From NCBI RefSeq assembly GCF_000208745.1, contig NC_030859.1:16319373-16383372 (forward strand): 64,000 bases of DNA. The letters run 5' to 3'. The stretch comes from Theobroma cacao. Lineage: Eukaryota > Streptophyta > Magnoliopsida > Malvales > Malvaceae. Below are positions 31,827 to 44,320 of this stretch, piece after piece (the first letter of the stretch is position 1; every line of letters starts with the position of its first letter). The notes under the pieces are model-generated. The model was given only the letters and a program-made list of their open reading frames with translations, made no database searches and was not told the DNA's origin. Made by a program: the position numbers and the translations under genes.

Positions 31827-34800
31827 ATCTCCCCCTTTTTGATATGACAAAACTATGAGCATAATTTGCCTTTGAAATGATTTTAAAATCTCCCCCTCAA
31901 CATATGCATAAAATTAAATTTGCTCATAAACTTTCTCCCCCTTTTTGTTATATCAAAAAGAGTAAAAAGAGTGAGCATTAAACACTTAAGCTCAAGAAAT
32001 AATGGTTAGCAAAATCCATCAAGAGTATAAGCATTAAGACCATGAATATGTAACCATATAGTCACCAAGTCATCGTATATATGTACTTAACCGCTTGAAT
32101 ATATACTATAAGCAAAATGTGCGCATAACAATTATGAAGTCTAACAAAGATGATCATAAAGATGTTAAATAAGCACATAACCCATGTTTGAACTCCAATA
32201 CCAAGTGTTAAAGCTCAATATACCAATTGATAGATATAAGTAAAATCTCCCCTTTTGTAAAAACATAATATCAATTATGAGAGATGGAATCGTTTTAAAG
32301 CTCATTATATCAATCGGTAAAGCACTAGTCAAGACTTCCCATATCACTAAGCATTTCAAGCATATCAACTTCAAGGTTCAAAACATTTAAGAAAGATATG
32401 TTCAATTTAAAGCTCAAGAGAGAAGAGACAATTATAAAGCTTGATGCTAATTTTAAAGCTAGATACCAATTGAGAAAACTTAAGGCTTGATACCAATTAT
32501 GCATTTCAACATTCAAGTTTGTGTGAGGGGCGATATAAGGCACAATATCTATTTTGGTGTTTAGAAAGATGTTATTGGTAGTGAAGAACACCAAATGTTG
32601 AACCTCACCAAACCTTGTTGTTGAAGATCTTAATTCCTTATGATATCAAGGACAATGATTGACTCCTCCTTAAGAAATCATAAGCTCAACACAAATTGTT
32701 AAAGATTCTCAATAAATCAAGTATTAGGAGAGAAATCATGAGCTTAGAATGAATAAGCATTCAAATGGATATTCAAATATTTCCCTAATACTCAAGTATT
32801 TATGGAACTAAAAAGTATGAGCATTTGAATGGATGTTCAACATATGCATCAAATACTCATATTTTCAAGAAGTATTTGCAAAGTAGTTCCTAAGCATTTC
32901 TAAGGTATCATTAGTCTTCAAGTATCATTCTCAATTATCATCAAGTATTATCAATCATCAACAAACATTCATTGTTTATTCTTAATATCAATTAGCCAAG
33001 AAGTATCACTCAAGCATTTCTAAGAAATTCCCTAATTCATATATGAAAATAGCAACTCAAGGAGAAAAAAAATATCATCATTAAGCATTTTTAGTGAGTA
33101 TTCTTCCAAATTACGTTCAAGTGTTCATTCATCCAAGTCATTTTAAAGCAAGCATTGCAAGATGTATTCTCCAAATTATATATGAAATTGTCAATGCAAG
33201 GAGAACTTAAAAAAGAAAAGGCATATCATTATTAATGAAGCATGACTAAGGCATTTTTCATTTATTGCAATCATGTATAAGAGTTATCATCAAATAAGCA
33301 CAAACATGGTTACAAGAAATAACATGGCTATCTTCCTTAATCATGATTCCAATTTTGTTCATCAAAATGCAAGCATGAGTTCAATACAGACATATACCCA
33401 TTGAAAAAATATGCAACCATTAAAGTTCAAGGTACATGCAATTTCTCAATAATTCATAATTCATGAGTGATATCAATTGTTATAAAATATTGAAAGTAAA
33501 GCACTCAACTCATTAATATTTTCAAAGTGAACATTCAATCATCAATGAATACAAATTATCAAGATTCAAGAAAAAAATATTAAATCAAAGCACATTAGGC
33601 ATTCACTGCTAACTAAAGCTATAGGCCATATTTTATTTGACATGTCAAGTTGTTTATGGTGACCTATAAGCTAAAGTTGGTTGCACACAAAATCTTTAGA
33701 TCATGTAAACGTTAAGGCTCAATGAAGACATAGTTAACATTTAAATGCATATTCAAAATAAATTTCAACTATATCAACTCACAATATATGCCATGATCAA
33801 ACTTGACAATTAAATTCATATTCAAATGCATAGCTCAAGTCAAGTTTTAGATTTCAAACCTTAAGGTCAAGCATAAAGAAAAATCATATAAGCATGTGTC
33901 TTGACCAATATAGTAGATGAACCAAGAATATTTTCATTAAGTTTCATGAGTTCATCTTAATCAAGTTTGTATGCATAATCAAGAAATCAATTTTGAAACA
34001 ATCATTTAAGCACAAACGTAAAATATATTTCAAGAATTGTTCCTAGATTAGCATTTGAACATTTCAATTTTCATGAGAAGATATTTTCTATATAAGCACA
34101 TGAAAATCCAATCGAATTAACAAATTCAAGAATTTATGAACAATTTCTCATATTTCTATTTTGTCATTGCAACTACATGAGAATTTATGGAATCAATATG
34201 AGTGTCATGCTTGGGAATAGATAGATTTATTTCATCAAAAAGGATTTCCCATTTTTCAGCAAGTTTTGCAATTTCAAGAACATGTACTTGCACCAAATGA
34301 TCATGAGAGTATTCATGTTGCATGTTTTTAAGAGTCAAGAATCATCTTTGAAAAAGGAAATATAGGGAAGAAAATATTGTAATGGACAAGATGTAAAGTA
34401 AAAAGACATTTTGGGACTCAAAACCTGTCCATTTTGGCCTTAGAGCACTCAAGAGTCAACTACATATCCCTTGGGTCCAGCAGCATTGTTTGCATTTTGT
34501 TCTACAATAGTCTACTAGCAATGCTGAAGAGTCAATTATGCTTGATTCCTACATATTGAAAATCCAAAGAAAGGTGCAAAACATGCAATATTCTAAGGTA
34601 TAATGATCTCAAAACATGGATTTGTGTGAGAACAATTTAGAATTTCATTTCAACCATGTTAAAACATCATTTTAGATATGTATGATCAAAGATTCTTCAA
34701 GAAAAACATGTGAACTCAAATTTTGGCTTTTATTGCTCATTGTTCACAAGTGTAAAAAGTTGAAATGCTCATTTGAAGAATCATGCCTTTAATATGCTCA

Positions 34801-36382
34801 AACATATTCAATTTACATCATGATACGTGACTATGACTTAGAACATGTATAACAAGTATTTAAACAATGTTTAAGCATAATAAGCATCAAATTTAGCATT
34901 TTCTACAGTTTTCCAGCATATGGACAAAAAATGCCCTTGAGGTTATTCAAGCAATCATTTGTAACAAGATCAAGTTATAATAGCATTTTCAACATAAGGC
35001 ACACTTGATCAAGTTTTATATCATTGAAATCATTATAGCCTCAAGCATTACAAGAAGATTTGTTCCTTTGCTTGAAAAATGCCATCAATGCCAAATTATC
35101 ACACTCAAAATCATGCTTAAGAAATCCCTTTCAATCAATTTCACCAATCATGAGAGAAATACCAACCAAAATAGGATTTATGCAATTCATGTATCAAATC
35201 AATTTTGCTCAACCATTCTATATCATTAAAAATAAAGAATTAATAAATCATTTTCAATCAAGAAGGATAAAAAGATTTTGCAAGAAAATTAATTGATAAA
35301 GATTTAATCTTTCTTTGCAAACTTTTCAACTTGAAACATTCAAGATTAGACATGCTTTGTGAAAAATAATGATCTCAATATCACTCAATTTTGTTCAATT
35401 ATACTTTAAATGATTTATGAAATGTGTAATGACCATAATGAATCATGTTTAGGCATGTCAAGGGTCATTTGCAAATATCTCATAATTATGTTCTAAAAAT
35501 GCACTTATGACCATTCAAGCTTACAAGCAAACATGCACATCCAATAAGAACAAGTCATAAGTATTTTTCATTATGAAACAAACTTGTTCAATTCATATAT
35601 CATTCTAAACTTAAAGGATGGCAACGTTTTTCTCATGTAAGATCATTTTGCTGTAAAAGTACCAATCAAAGTAGTCAAAACTTTCAAGCTCATTATCAAC
35701 CATCTTGAACTATTCAAGTAAGTTCTAGAATGTAAATCAAGATTGTTCAAATGGTCAACCTATGTTAGGCACAAGGAAATCAAGGATAATTTATTTTTAA
35801 CTCAATTTTTCTCGTTTTAGGCTACTTGAATAGGTGTGAGTGTAAGTCATCAAGTATGCTCATATTTCTATCACATTATCCAACCTTTATGTTTCAAAAC
35901 TATGCTCCAAAATCATTTTTCCTCAAAGAAGTAGTATGGAAACAATTTCATAATTCATGAGGAAATTTTATAGAAATAATTTTCCATAATCAATCAATCT
36001 TAATAAAACAATTTTCTCAAAATAAGGATGATGACATATTCAAAATCAAATATAAGTACATACTCCATCTTTAGATTCATACTTCCTTGCAACTTATAGC
36101 ATGTATCATATCAAATCAAGTTACATAACCAAGATTTATTAATAAAGCTCAAAGAATTTTGCACTTAATATTCAAGCAAGAATAGGCAACCAAAGTTTTC
36201 AATTAAGAAGAGCAAAAAATTTTAGAAATTGAGCTAAATCAATGAAACATTCAATAAATAAGCAATCAAAAATCTCATTTAAACAAACAAAAGAGTTTTA
36301 GAATAGAGATCACCCATTTTCCTTTATGTGTGGCTCAAGAGCATTCATTCTTCAAGAATTGTTTCTCTTTGCTCTAGCACAC
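31827..36382 (-). other. Non-coding interior of the SIRE-like element
   Basis: This 4.5-kb AT-rich stretch stands where pol should be. No protease, integrase or RT motif is visible on either strand, and no frame exceeds about 90 codons. It is rich in loosely repeated CAAG, AAGCATTT and TCAAG strings. It ends at the purine tract beside the LTR. Confidence 0.75.
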
Positions 36383-37756
36383 CTACAAGAGACATTTTTC
36401 ATTTAATCTTTGGTATCCAAATTGCTTTGGATCCTTGAAAGTTAGTCTCGTTGCATAAAGTTCCTTTTGGAACCCAAATTTTTCTAATTTTCTGCACATT
36501 TCTTTTCCTAAAGCAATCATAGGATAAATGTCTAGTTTTATCACATACAAAGCATCTAGGGAGAAATCATTAGCATTTCTTATGAAATTTTTGCTCTTTC
36601 TTGATGATTCTTTTCTTAAATTCTTAAGAGCAGTATTTTTAGCAACTGCAGCTTGTAAAGCATCTGTTCTATTTTTCAACTCCAATTGTACATTTTCAAA
36701 ATCTGTTTTTGAACGTTCTAATTCAATTTGTAAAAAATTTCTTTGCTCAAAAACAGAGTTGAAATCATATTTTATCTTTTCCAAATCATTTTCAAGAGAT
36801 GCAACTTTTCTTTTCAAAGTATTATATTTTGATGCAAGCTTTTCAAACTCATCATAGAGACATTCATATTCATCTTGCAGCTCATCAATTAAAATACCAC
36901 AAGAGGTAGAAGACACCTCGGATTCATCATCTCTGGCCATCAAGCACAAGTTTGATCTTTCTTCCACTTTCTCATTTAATAAATCTTCAAATTTTATTTT
37001 CATGTCAAAATTTCCTTTTCCCAAAAAATCAATTTGCTCTTGGTAAGCTTTAAAATCCTTTTCCAAATTTTTATTTTCTTTTTCCAAAGTAATTTTTGTT
37101 TTCATCAAAAATTCATTTTCAACATCGAGTGTGGAAATGATTTTCTTGTTATTTATATTCATTTTCTCAAACTCAAAAGCTAAATCCTCAAAAGCATCAT
37201 GTAATTCATTAAAGGCACATGAATTAAGTTCACATGATGAAGAAGTTACCTTTAACTCTTCAAAAGCCATGAAGCATAATTCAATTCGATTTGAGGATAC
37301 ATTTTCACTTGATTCCTTGTCTCCATTTGTCATGTTGCTTGTTGAGCATTGATTCTCGCAAGAGTTGTCTTCCAATTCCTTTTCCATATTTATTTTTTCA
37401 TGTAACTCTCCTAATTTTTGTCAAATTTCCTTGGCACTTTTACATATGAACACTTTATCATATTCTCTATAATCAAGTGCACAAATAAGACTATGCATGG
37501 CCTTAGAGTTGATTTGAACTTTCCTTATTTCAGCTTCTGTCCACCTACTTTTATGTTTGGGAGTTTTCTCACTATTTACCGAATTGTTAATCATTGGAAT
37601 GAAAGGACCATCGGTAATGACATCCCATATCTCATAGTCAGTTACCCTAATGTATATTGACATCCAATTACTCCAATATGAGTAATTTGAGCCATCAAAC
37701 AGAGATGGTCTATTTGTTAATTGTCCCTCAGCAACTATGAATTTTTGGAGAGTTAT
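36383..37756 (-). pseudogene. SIRE-like gag, rearranged
   Basis: The N-terminal part (37756-37421) has LFDGSNYSYW, YEIWDVITDGPF and the RWTEAE segment of SIRE/Maximus gag. The start codon reads ATA at about 37754-37756 where the + strand relative at 44321 has ATG. After a TGA near 37420 the frame jumps to the coiled-coil part (37387-36383; ANLCLMA-like motif, EYECLYDEFEKLASKY). The central part with the usual UBN2-like and basic regions is therefore deleted. A frameshift garbles the C-terminal knuckle. A pairwise match to 45277-45861 confirms the family. Confidence 0.85.
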
Positions 37757-37800
37757 TTGGATCCTTTCAAAGGGTGTTAGACCTTAAAAATAAGAAATTA

Positions 37801-37812
37801 GCTCTGATACCA
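37801..37812 (-). other. Primer-binding site (initiator tRNA-Met type)
   Basis: The minus strand reads TGGTATCAGAGC, the standard plant primer site complementary to initiator tRNA-Met, two bases inside the LTR end. It fixes the element as minus-strand. Confidence 0.9.
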
Positions 37813-37814
37813 CT

Positions 37815-39498
37815 TATTAGTCCCAATTATATGTGCTAGAGGGGGGTGAATAGCACAAATCGACTCTTGACAAGATGAGAAACTAATTTCTAGTACAAAG
37901 AAAATAAAAAAAGAGTAAACAATGCACAACAATTTAGAGTGGTTCGGTCCAAGACCTACATCCACTACCTTGATTATTCAACCAAGGATTTTCACAACAA
38001 ATCCATTATGAACCAGTGAAATTCACAAGCTTTCACCAAGCTTTACAATGGCTTTTACTAGACTTAGCCAAAACCTTTCACAATAGTTTTTATCGGGATC
38101 AACTAAAACCCAAAGTGGTTTTTCAAAAGTTCAACCACAACCTTTCATAATAGTTTTTCACGGGCTCAACCAAAACCCAAAGTGGTTTTTCAAAGGCTCA
38201 ACCACAACCTACACTAACTTTTCAAGGCTAAGTTAGAACCTATACACTCAATCAAGCAATCCTAGCTTGAAACAAACACTTAGAGTGACTCCCTCACTCT
38301 AAAAATATAAAGAGAAGTAAAAGAAAGTACCTATGATCACAAGTTGATCTAAATGGTACAAGGTTGAGTGTAGAGTACAAATACAAGAGATTGACGTTTG
38401 AATGCAGCAAGGTGTAGAGAAGATTTTCTGGTTTTTTAGCTCATATGGCTCAAATCTCCTCCAAAACTTCTAAAAACTTGTTTCTAATTATTGGAACACC
38501 CTTTTATACTTGGAGAAGCAACTCTGATGGCAGTTTGGCAGTTTTATGTTCATTGGAAACAGTTGAGGATGAGTTCTAGCCGTTCATCTATCTTGTAGTG
38601 CTCAGATTCAAATTGTAGACAGAGAGCTCTTAGTCGACTAACTTGGTCGACTAAGTTGGTTCTGTTTCAGGTTACAGATTTTGGCAGAAAGCAGTTAGTC
38701 AACTAACTTGGTCGATTAAGTTGGTTTTGTTTCTCAAACTCTTCAGCTCGCCATTCTTCCAATTTAAAACTTGGTTAGCCAACATTTTTCCTTGTTTCAC
38801 CAATAAGCTTCATTTTTATTAATCAATTATTTTTCTTTATTTTCATGGTCTTTGATGTGCATAATTGGAAGATATATTTATTATTTCCATATGACTTTTT
38901 GTCTTGCACACTTAGGTAGAAATGTTAGACACAAATGAATGAGAATATTTTGCTATTATAAAAAACATATAGAGTCAACATTCTCTATTTCTTATTTTTG
39001 ATGATCACAAAACACTCCAAGATTAATAATGCAATGTCTATGTTCAATATGAATGCTTCAAATCTTTATGCATAATGAGGTGCTCCCCCTTAGTCAATGC
39101 ATCTACTTTTCTTTACATAATATTCAACAAAACCAAAACTGATCATCACACACATAAATTAAACATGAAGACCTTTTTAACTTAGTTTTCCTTCTCTCAC
39201 TGTTCTTTTTCATCATTAAACAAGATATTCAAAACTCCTCCTTAATGAGTGCATCAAGATTTTCTTTTAATCTTTAAATCAAACTTTAATGAATGAGAAT
39301 CATAAGCACTCATACACTTAAGTTATACAAGCTTATAGATATAGTTCAATAACTTCAAGATTCAAGTTTGTGTCTATGTAAGAACAAATGTATGAGAGTG
39401 AAATCATTTCAAGAATTTGTCAAAGATTACTCAAATAATGTTCAAGCAAATTTGATCATTTTGTCATAATCAAAACTATAATAATTTTAAAGCTAATA
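37815..39498 (-). repeat. 5' LTR of the SIRE-like element
   Basis: This 1684-bp LTR is uninterrupted and serves as reference for the split copy. Its terminal bases have drifted to TATTAGC and ACTAATA from TG...CA. It carries the minisatellite and the TTAGTCGACTAA palindromes. Confidence 0.88.
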
Positions 39499-39503
39499 GG
39501 AAT

Positions 39504-41449
39504 GGATCAAAATGGCCCACGCTTGAAGCGTAGAAGACTGATAAGATCACAAGACATTACCTTTCGAAAACAAAGAGGTAGAAGTCAAGAAACTGCTTCA
39601 GAAGAGTTCGGTATTAAGCTTGCTTCAGAAGAGCCTATTGCCCTTGAAAGGTTTTAAACCCATGAAAAGATCACCGACTTTAGGAATATTGAGATTTCCT
39701 TTACACATTGTAACGTGATTTGGGATAAAATTGAGATAATCATCGATGATGCTTTTGCACTCTCAGTGGCTCATGAGATTATGAACGATGATTATAAACT
39801 GCGATCTATTATCAAATGTCATCAAAAGGCAAGATTGGCCTAAATGGGAGGAAGTAATCTAGGCTAAATTAGCTTCCTTAGCTAAATAAGAGGTTTTCAA
39901 ACATATAGCTTGAACTCTTGACAATGTCAATCTTGTTGGATACAAGGGGGTTTTTGTCCAAAAACGAGATAAAAAAAAAGAGTTTGTGAGGTATAAAGTT
40001 CAACTTGCAACCCAAGGCTTCTCTTAGAGACCTAGGATTAATTATAATGAGATGTACTCATTTGTGATGGATACGATTACTTTTCATTCTTTTATTAGCC
40101 TAGCTATTTTTGAAAAACTAGAAATGTGTCTTATGGACATTGTGGCAGCATATCTATATGGTTCATTAGACTCTGATATTTATATAAAAATTCCCGAAGG
40201 GTTCAAAATGCCTGAAGCATACGCTCTTCGCAACTTATTCTTAATAAAGTTACAAAGATCTTTATACAAGTTAAAGTAATCTGGTCACATATGGTATCAA
40301 CACTTAAGCGACTACCTAATTAAGTAAGTGTACAAGAATGATCCTATCTACCCATGCATGTTTATTAAGAAATCAAAAATTGAATTTGCTATGATAGCAA
40401 TTTATGCCGATGATATGAATTTGATTGGGACTCTAGAAAAGTCGTCTAAAACTGCTAAATATTTAAAAAAGGAGCTTGAAGTTAAAGATTTAGGCAAAAC
40501 CAAACTTTGTCTTAGTCTAGAGCTTTAGCACAAAGCCAATAGAATACTTGTCCATCAGTTAGCATACATTGAGAGATTGCTTAGACGTTTTAACAAGGAC
40601 AAGGCTCCCCCATTGAACACCCTTATGGTTATGAGGTCCCTTGATCCCCGAAAAGACTTGTTTTGTCTTAGAGAACCTAATTAGGAGATAATTTGTCCTG
40701 AAGTACCATATCTCAATGCAATTAGGGCTTTGATATACTTGGCACAATGTACAAGACCAAATATCACTTTTACAATAAATTTGTTGGCATGTTTTAGTTC
40801 TAAGCCAACCTAGAGACACTGAAATGAGATAAAACATATCTTTCGTTATCTTTGAGGAATCATAGATTTGGGGTTATGTTATTTTAAGGATTCCACTAAC
40901 TTTAGTTTAGTTGGATGTGTTGATGCAAGATATAAATCTAATCCGCACAAGGCTTACTTTCAAATCGATTATTTATTTTGCTATAATGGCATTGCCGTTT
41001 CTTGGTGTTCTACTAAGCAAACACTAGTAGCTACATCCTCTAATCATTCCAAGATTATCACTTTATATGAAGTTGGAACAGAGAGTGTTTGGTTGAGATC
41101 CGTTATAACGTATATTCATAATTCTTATTGTTTAACATTGATTACAAATTCTCCCACCATAATTTATGAAGATAATGTTGCTTGTGTTGCACAAGTCAAG
41201 GGAAGATATATTAAAGATGATAGGACCAAGCACATCTCGTCGAAATTTTTCTATACTCACGAACTCCAGGAAAGTCGACAAGTTGACGTTAAACAGATTC
41301 ACTCCACCAATAATCTTGCAGATCTTTTTACCAAGTCATTACCAACGTCAACATTTGAGAAATTAGTATGTTGTATTAGAATGTGGCAAAAGATTGATTT
41401 ACCCTTGGAGTGGAAAAATATCAATTACCTCAAAAGTGGTAGGCCTTAG
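39504..41449 (+). pseudogene. Copia reverse transcriptase and RNase H relic
   Basis: This resumes the pol frame after the nested element. The RT core contains LMDIVAAYLYGSLDSDIYIK and a YADD catalytic box (AIYADDMNLIG) near 40405; KDLGKTKLCLSLEL follows. RNase H shows VGCVDARYKSNPHKAY, IYEDNVACVAQVKGRYIKDD and TKHISSKFFYTHEL, then NLADLFTKSLP. Stops lie at about 39656, 40028, 40277, 40525, 40681 and 40811, so no functional protein can be made. The stretch from 39504 to 40020 is more decayed. Confidence 0.88.
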
Positions 41450-41641
41450 AAGCTATAGACCCTAGAAGTGGCAATATAGCTCAATTGAGGGGGAGTAATT
41501 ATGGACTTAGTACACTATACTCTTTTCCCTTTTTTGAATTTTTGTCCCACTGGGTTTTTCCTACTTAAAGCTTTTAACAAGGTAGTAATAGCACGTCCAA
41601 TTAGGCCACCATAATAGTGTTCCGTCCAAAGGGGAGTGTTA

Positions 41642-41988
41642 TGGAATATGGACATATCACACCATATTAGATCAATTTAAATTAGAGTAAATCTGATAAA
41701 TGATAAATGTATTATCCACATTTTAGATATTCAAGATTCATCTACATATGGATATTATCTAGGTGATAATGTGGGATTTATCAAAAAGATAATGTAATTT
41801 AGAAATGTATCTCAATAAGAGATTGTGATAGCCATTGATCTATAAAGGGTTTCAACTATAAATAGGGAGTCACCCCACCTCCATTTATATCACAATTATT
41901 TTCCATTCCAAGTATTGTTTCATTAGTGCATAAAGAGCATTCTTTCAATATCTCTTTTCTTCCTGTTTCTATTATTTCTTTTACAACA
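41642..41988 (+). repeat. 3' LTR of the Copia element
   Basis: 347 bp, uninterrupted. It starts TGGAATATGGACATATCACA, has CTATAAATAGGG at about 41857-41868 and ends TTTTACAACA. Confidence 0.9.
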
Positions 41989-43090
41989 AATATATATATT
42001 TTATTCTGAAACATCTTAAAATAGTAAAATAGACATTTCAATTGAAATAAAGGGGAATAACACTAAGAAAAGGGATAGCTACAAAATCATCCAAAAACTT
42101 GAGATACTTTGTGTTTGTTTGGCTTAACTTTTTTTCAACTTATTTACCTCTTAAAGGTAGAAAAAGAAGATCTAGCAACAGTGAAACTTAGGATTTTTTT
42201 TTTGTTTTTACAAAGATTAAGAGAGAAGAAGATCCAAAATTCAAAACTGCATTTAGGTATTTCTCTTGAATATTAAAAATTCTTAAGTAATTTTTTTATG
42301 GTTTATTTGGATTTCAATATGTATGTCAATAAATGATGCTCTTGATCCATGTTCAAGGCTTGAAATACTCTCTTTTTTTGAATATTAATATCCAATATTT
42401 ATGTTTTTATATATATATATATNAAATATTTATAAGTTTTATATATATATATATATATATATTCATGTACTATAGTACATCTTTTCAATTAGGGTTTTTT
42501 ATGTGTTCTTAATTTTTGGTTTTGGTTTTGATTTTGGTTTGTGTGAATTTTTATACGTTTATTTCCTTGTTGAACCTTATATTTAAGTAGAAAACTAAGA
42601 GACTTAAAGTTTGTGTGAGATTTTGTAAAGGGTTTTGTAAAGGAATTAATAAAAAAAAATATACAAAGCATGATTTTGTAAGGTGCATCTTCGCTTGTTT
42701 TTGCTCTTGGGGTTGTCATACCATTGCTTGGTGCTGCATTTATATGGAACTATATGGTGAGGTTAACAGTGGTGCTGGTGGTTGTGAGCTTAGCCCTATA
42801 GGTTTGGTGCATTAGGAGCATTATTGAGTGGTGCATCGATGCTGAAGTCATCATTAAAGGTCATTGTGGGAGGATGGTTAGCCATGGAAATAACTTTTGG
42901 GTCTTTTGTAAGGTAGGATTTTGTAAAAGGTTCTAGATTTAAGATCTATTTTTTTTTTCAATACAAAAATTAAAGTTTTGCATTGATTAGTAGACATATA
43001 CATGTATTAGAAAGATAAACTATCCAAGTAAGATTATTTCCATTTTTACTAGAGATTTTAAATGCTGCTTGTAAGCAACCTTTGGTGCAT
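41989..43090. other. Spacer with TA microsatellite and a MITE end
   Basis: TA repeats at about 42405-42462 contain an N at 42423. A stretch at about 42107-42170 (TGTTTGGCTTAAC, TTATTTACCTCTTAAA) resembles the left end of the hAT-type MITE at 16393. The rest is AT-rich, and I see no gene. Confidence 0.55.
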
Positions 43091-44263
43091 TGTTGTAGCT
43101 ATTGCTCCATTAGTTTTTGATGAGAATAAAGCATTTTCACTCATTTATGTCTAACTATACTACTTGAGTGTGCAAGATGAAAATGTATGCCAATAATAAA
43201 TTAATCACTAAAAAGCTAATATCAAATCTCGTAAGAATGAGGAGCTACAATTGAGTCACAAAACAGAAGCCACTTAGTCGGATAAAAATGGGAGTTAGTC
43301 AACTAAAATTCAAAAATGAAGTTGGCGGGTTCAGAAACAGAGACAACTTAATCGACTAAAAAACATAGTTAGTCGACTAAAAGCTTACTGCTAGAAACTA
43401 GGTTCAAAGACAGAGACGACTTAATCGACTCAGAAGCATTGTTAGTCAACTAAGAGCTCACTGTCTAAAACTGGGGTAAGAAGATAGAATCAACTTAATC
43501 GATTAAGAAGTATGTTAGTAAACTAAGAGCCCTCTGTCTGCCACCTTGAACTTGAATGCTAGAAGTCAGATTAATGGCTAGAACTGACTTCAAACTGTTT
43601 CCAACAATCAGCAACTACCAAACATCCATCAGAGTTGATTTTCCACATATATAACGCACTCTCAACGACTAAGAAATAGATCCAAGGCTTCCAAGATAAA
43701 AAATAGCTCAAAAAATAGCAAAAACTTTCTGCATTCTTTCTGCACTTCACTCCTATCCATTAAGATCAGGTTAGTGATCATAGATACTATTTTATTTCTT
43801 TTCTCCTTGAATACTTAGAGTGAACGAGTCACTATAAGGGGTTTATTCAAGCTTGAATTGCTTGATTGGGTGTATAAGTTCTAACTTAGCCTAGAAAAGT
43901 TAGTTTGGGTTTGGGTTGATCTCGAAAAAAACCATTGTTAAAGGTTGTGGCTGAGCCTGTGAAAAGCCATTGTAAAAGCTTGGTGGGAGTTTGAGAATTC
44001 CATCATTTTTAGTGATTTGATTTGAAAAATCCTTGGTTAAACAATCAAGGTAGTGGATGTAGGTATTTGACCAAACCACTTCAAATTGTTGAGTATTATC
44101 TGCTCTGTTTTAATTTTTTTTCATTCCTTCTTAAATCATTCCTTCATTTTGCATCGAACCAGTCATTATTGATCTTAAACTTGGGCTCAATTTAAAGCTA
44201 ATTTTAGTAAGATCTAAAAGGTGCTATTCACCCCCCCTCTAGCACAGTTATATGGGATCAACA
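43091..44263 (+). repeat. SIRE-like 5' LTR
   Basis: Starts TGTTGTAGCTATTGC, contains several ACTTAATCGACTAA/TTAGTCGACTAA boxes (43315-43510) and ends CTATTCACC...CTCTAGCACAG and GGGATCAACA. TGGTATCAAAGC (44266-44277) follows as primer site. Confidence 0.8.
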
Positions 44264-44320
44264 AGTGGTATCAAAGCCTATCCCTATTTCTCAAAGCTTA
44301 ACATCCTAAGGGAGATCTTA

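Larger units (their letters stand above)
18547..39498 (-). mobile_element. SIRE-like gag-only retrotransposon (TR-GAG type) nested in Copia
   Basis: A 5-bp direct repeat GGAAT (18542-18546 and 39499-39503) flanks it. It reads on the minus strand: LTR 37815-39498, primer site TGGTATCAGAGC (37801-37812), gag about 37756-36383, a long non-coding stretch, a purine tract AAAAAGGGGGAGAT (about 31827-31843), then the second LTR 31826-18547. That LTR is split by a Mutator-like element. Full LTRs are about 1.7 kb. Protease, integrase and RT are absent, so it could move only with help from another element. Confidence 0.88.
16216..41988 (+). mobile_element. Copia retrotransposon with large nested insertions
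   Basis: The LTRs at 16216-16992 and 41642-41988 match along their whole length once a MITE is removed from the first (about 349 against 347 bp). Both start TGGAA-TATG-ACATATCACAC, carry CTATAAATAGG and end TTTCTTTTACAACA. The primer site TGTTATCAGCACGAG follows at 16993 and a purine tract AAAGGGGAGTGTTA precedes 41642. Pol order is Copia: pre-integrase and integrase (17173-18541), then RT and RNase H (39504-41449). The middle is interrupted by a 20.95-kb element. Gag and protease are missing. The flanks (TATTA left, AATAT right) do not form a TSD. Confidence 0.9.

Noticed and set aside
36528..36857. 109-codon + strand frame
   Set aside because: It is antisense to the coiled-coil gag segment of the minus-strand element.
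16211..41993. Target-site duplication of the outer Copia element
   Set aside because: The flanks are TATTA and AATAT; they do not match, so none is claimed.
42615..42815. Small + strand frame (66 codons)
   Set aside because: It has a low-complexity start, no family match I can name, and lies between transposons without splice or promoter support.
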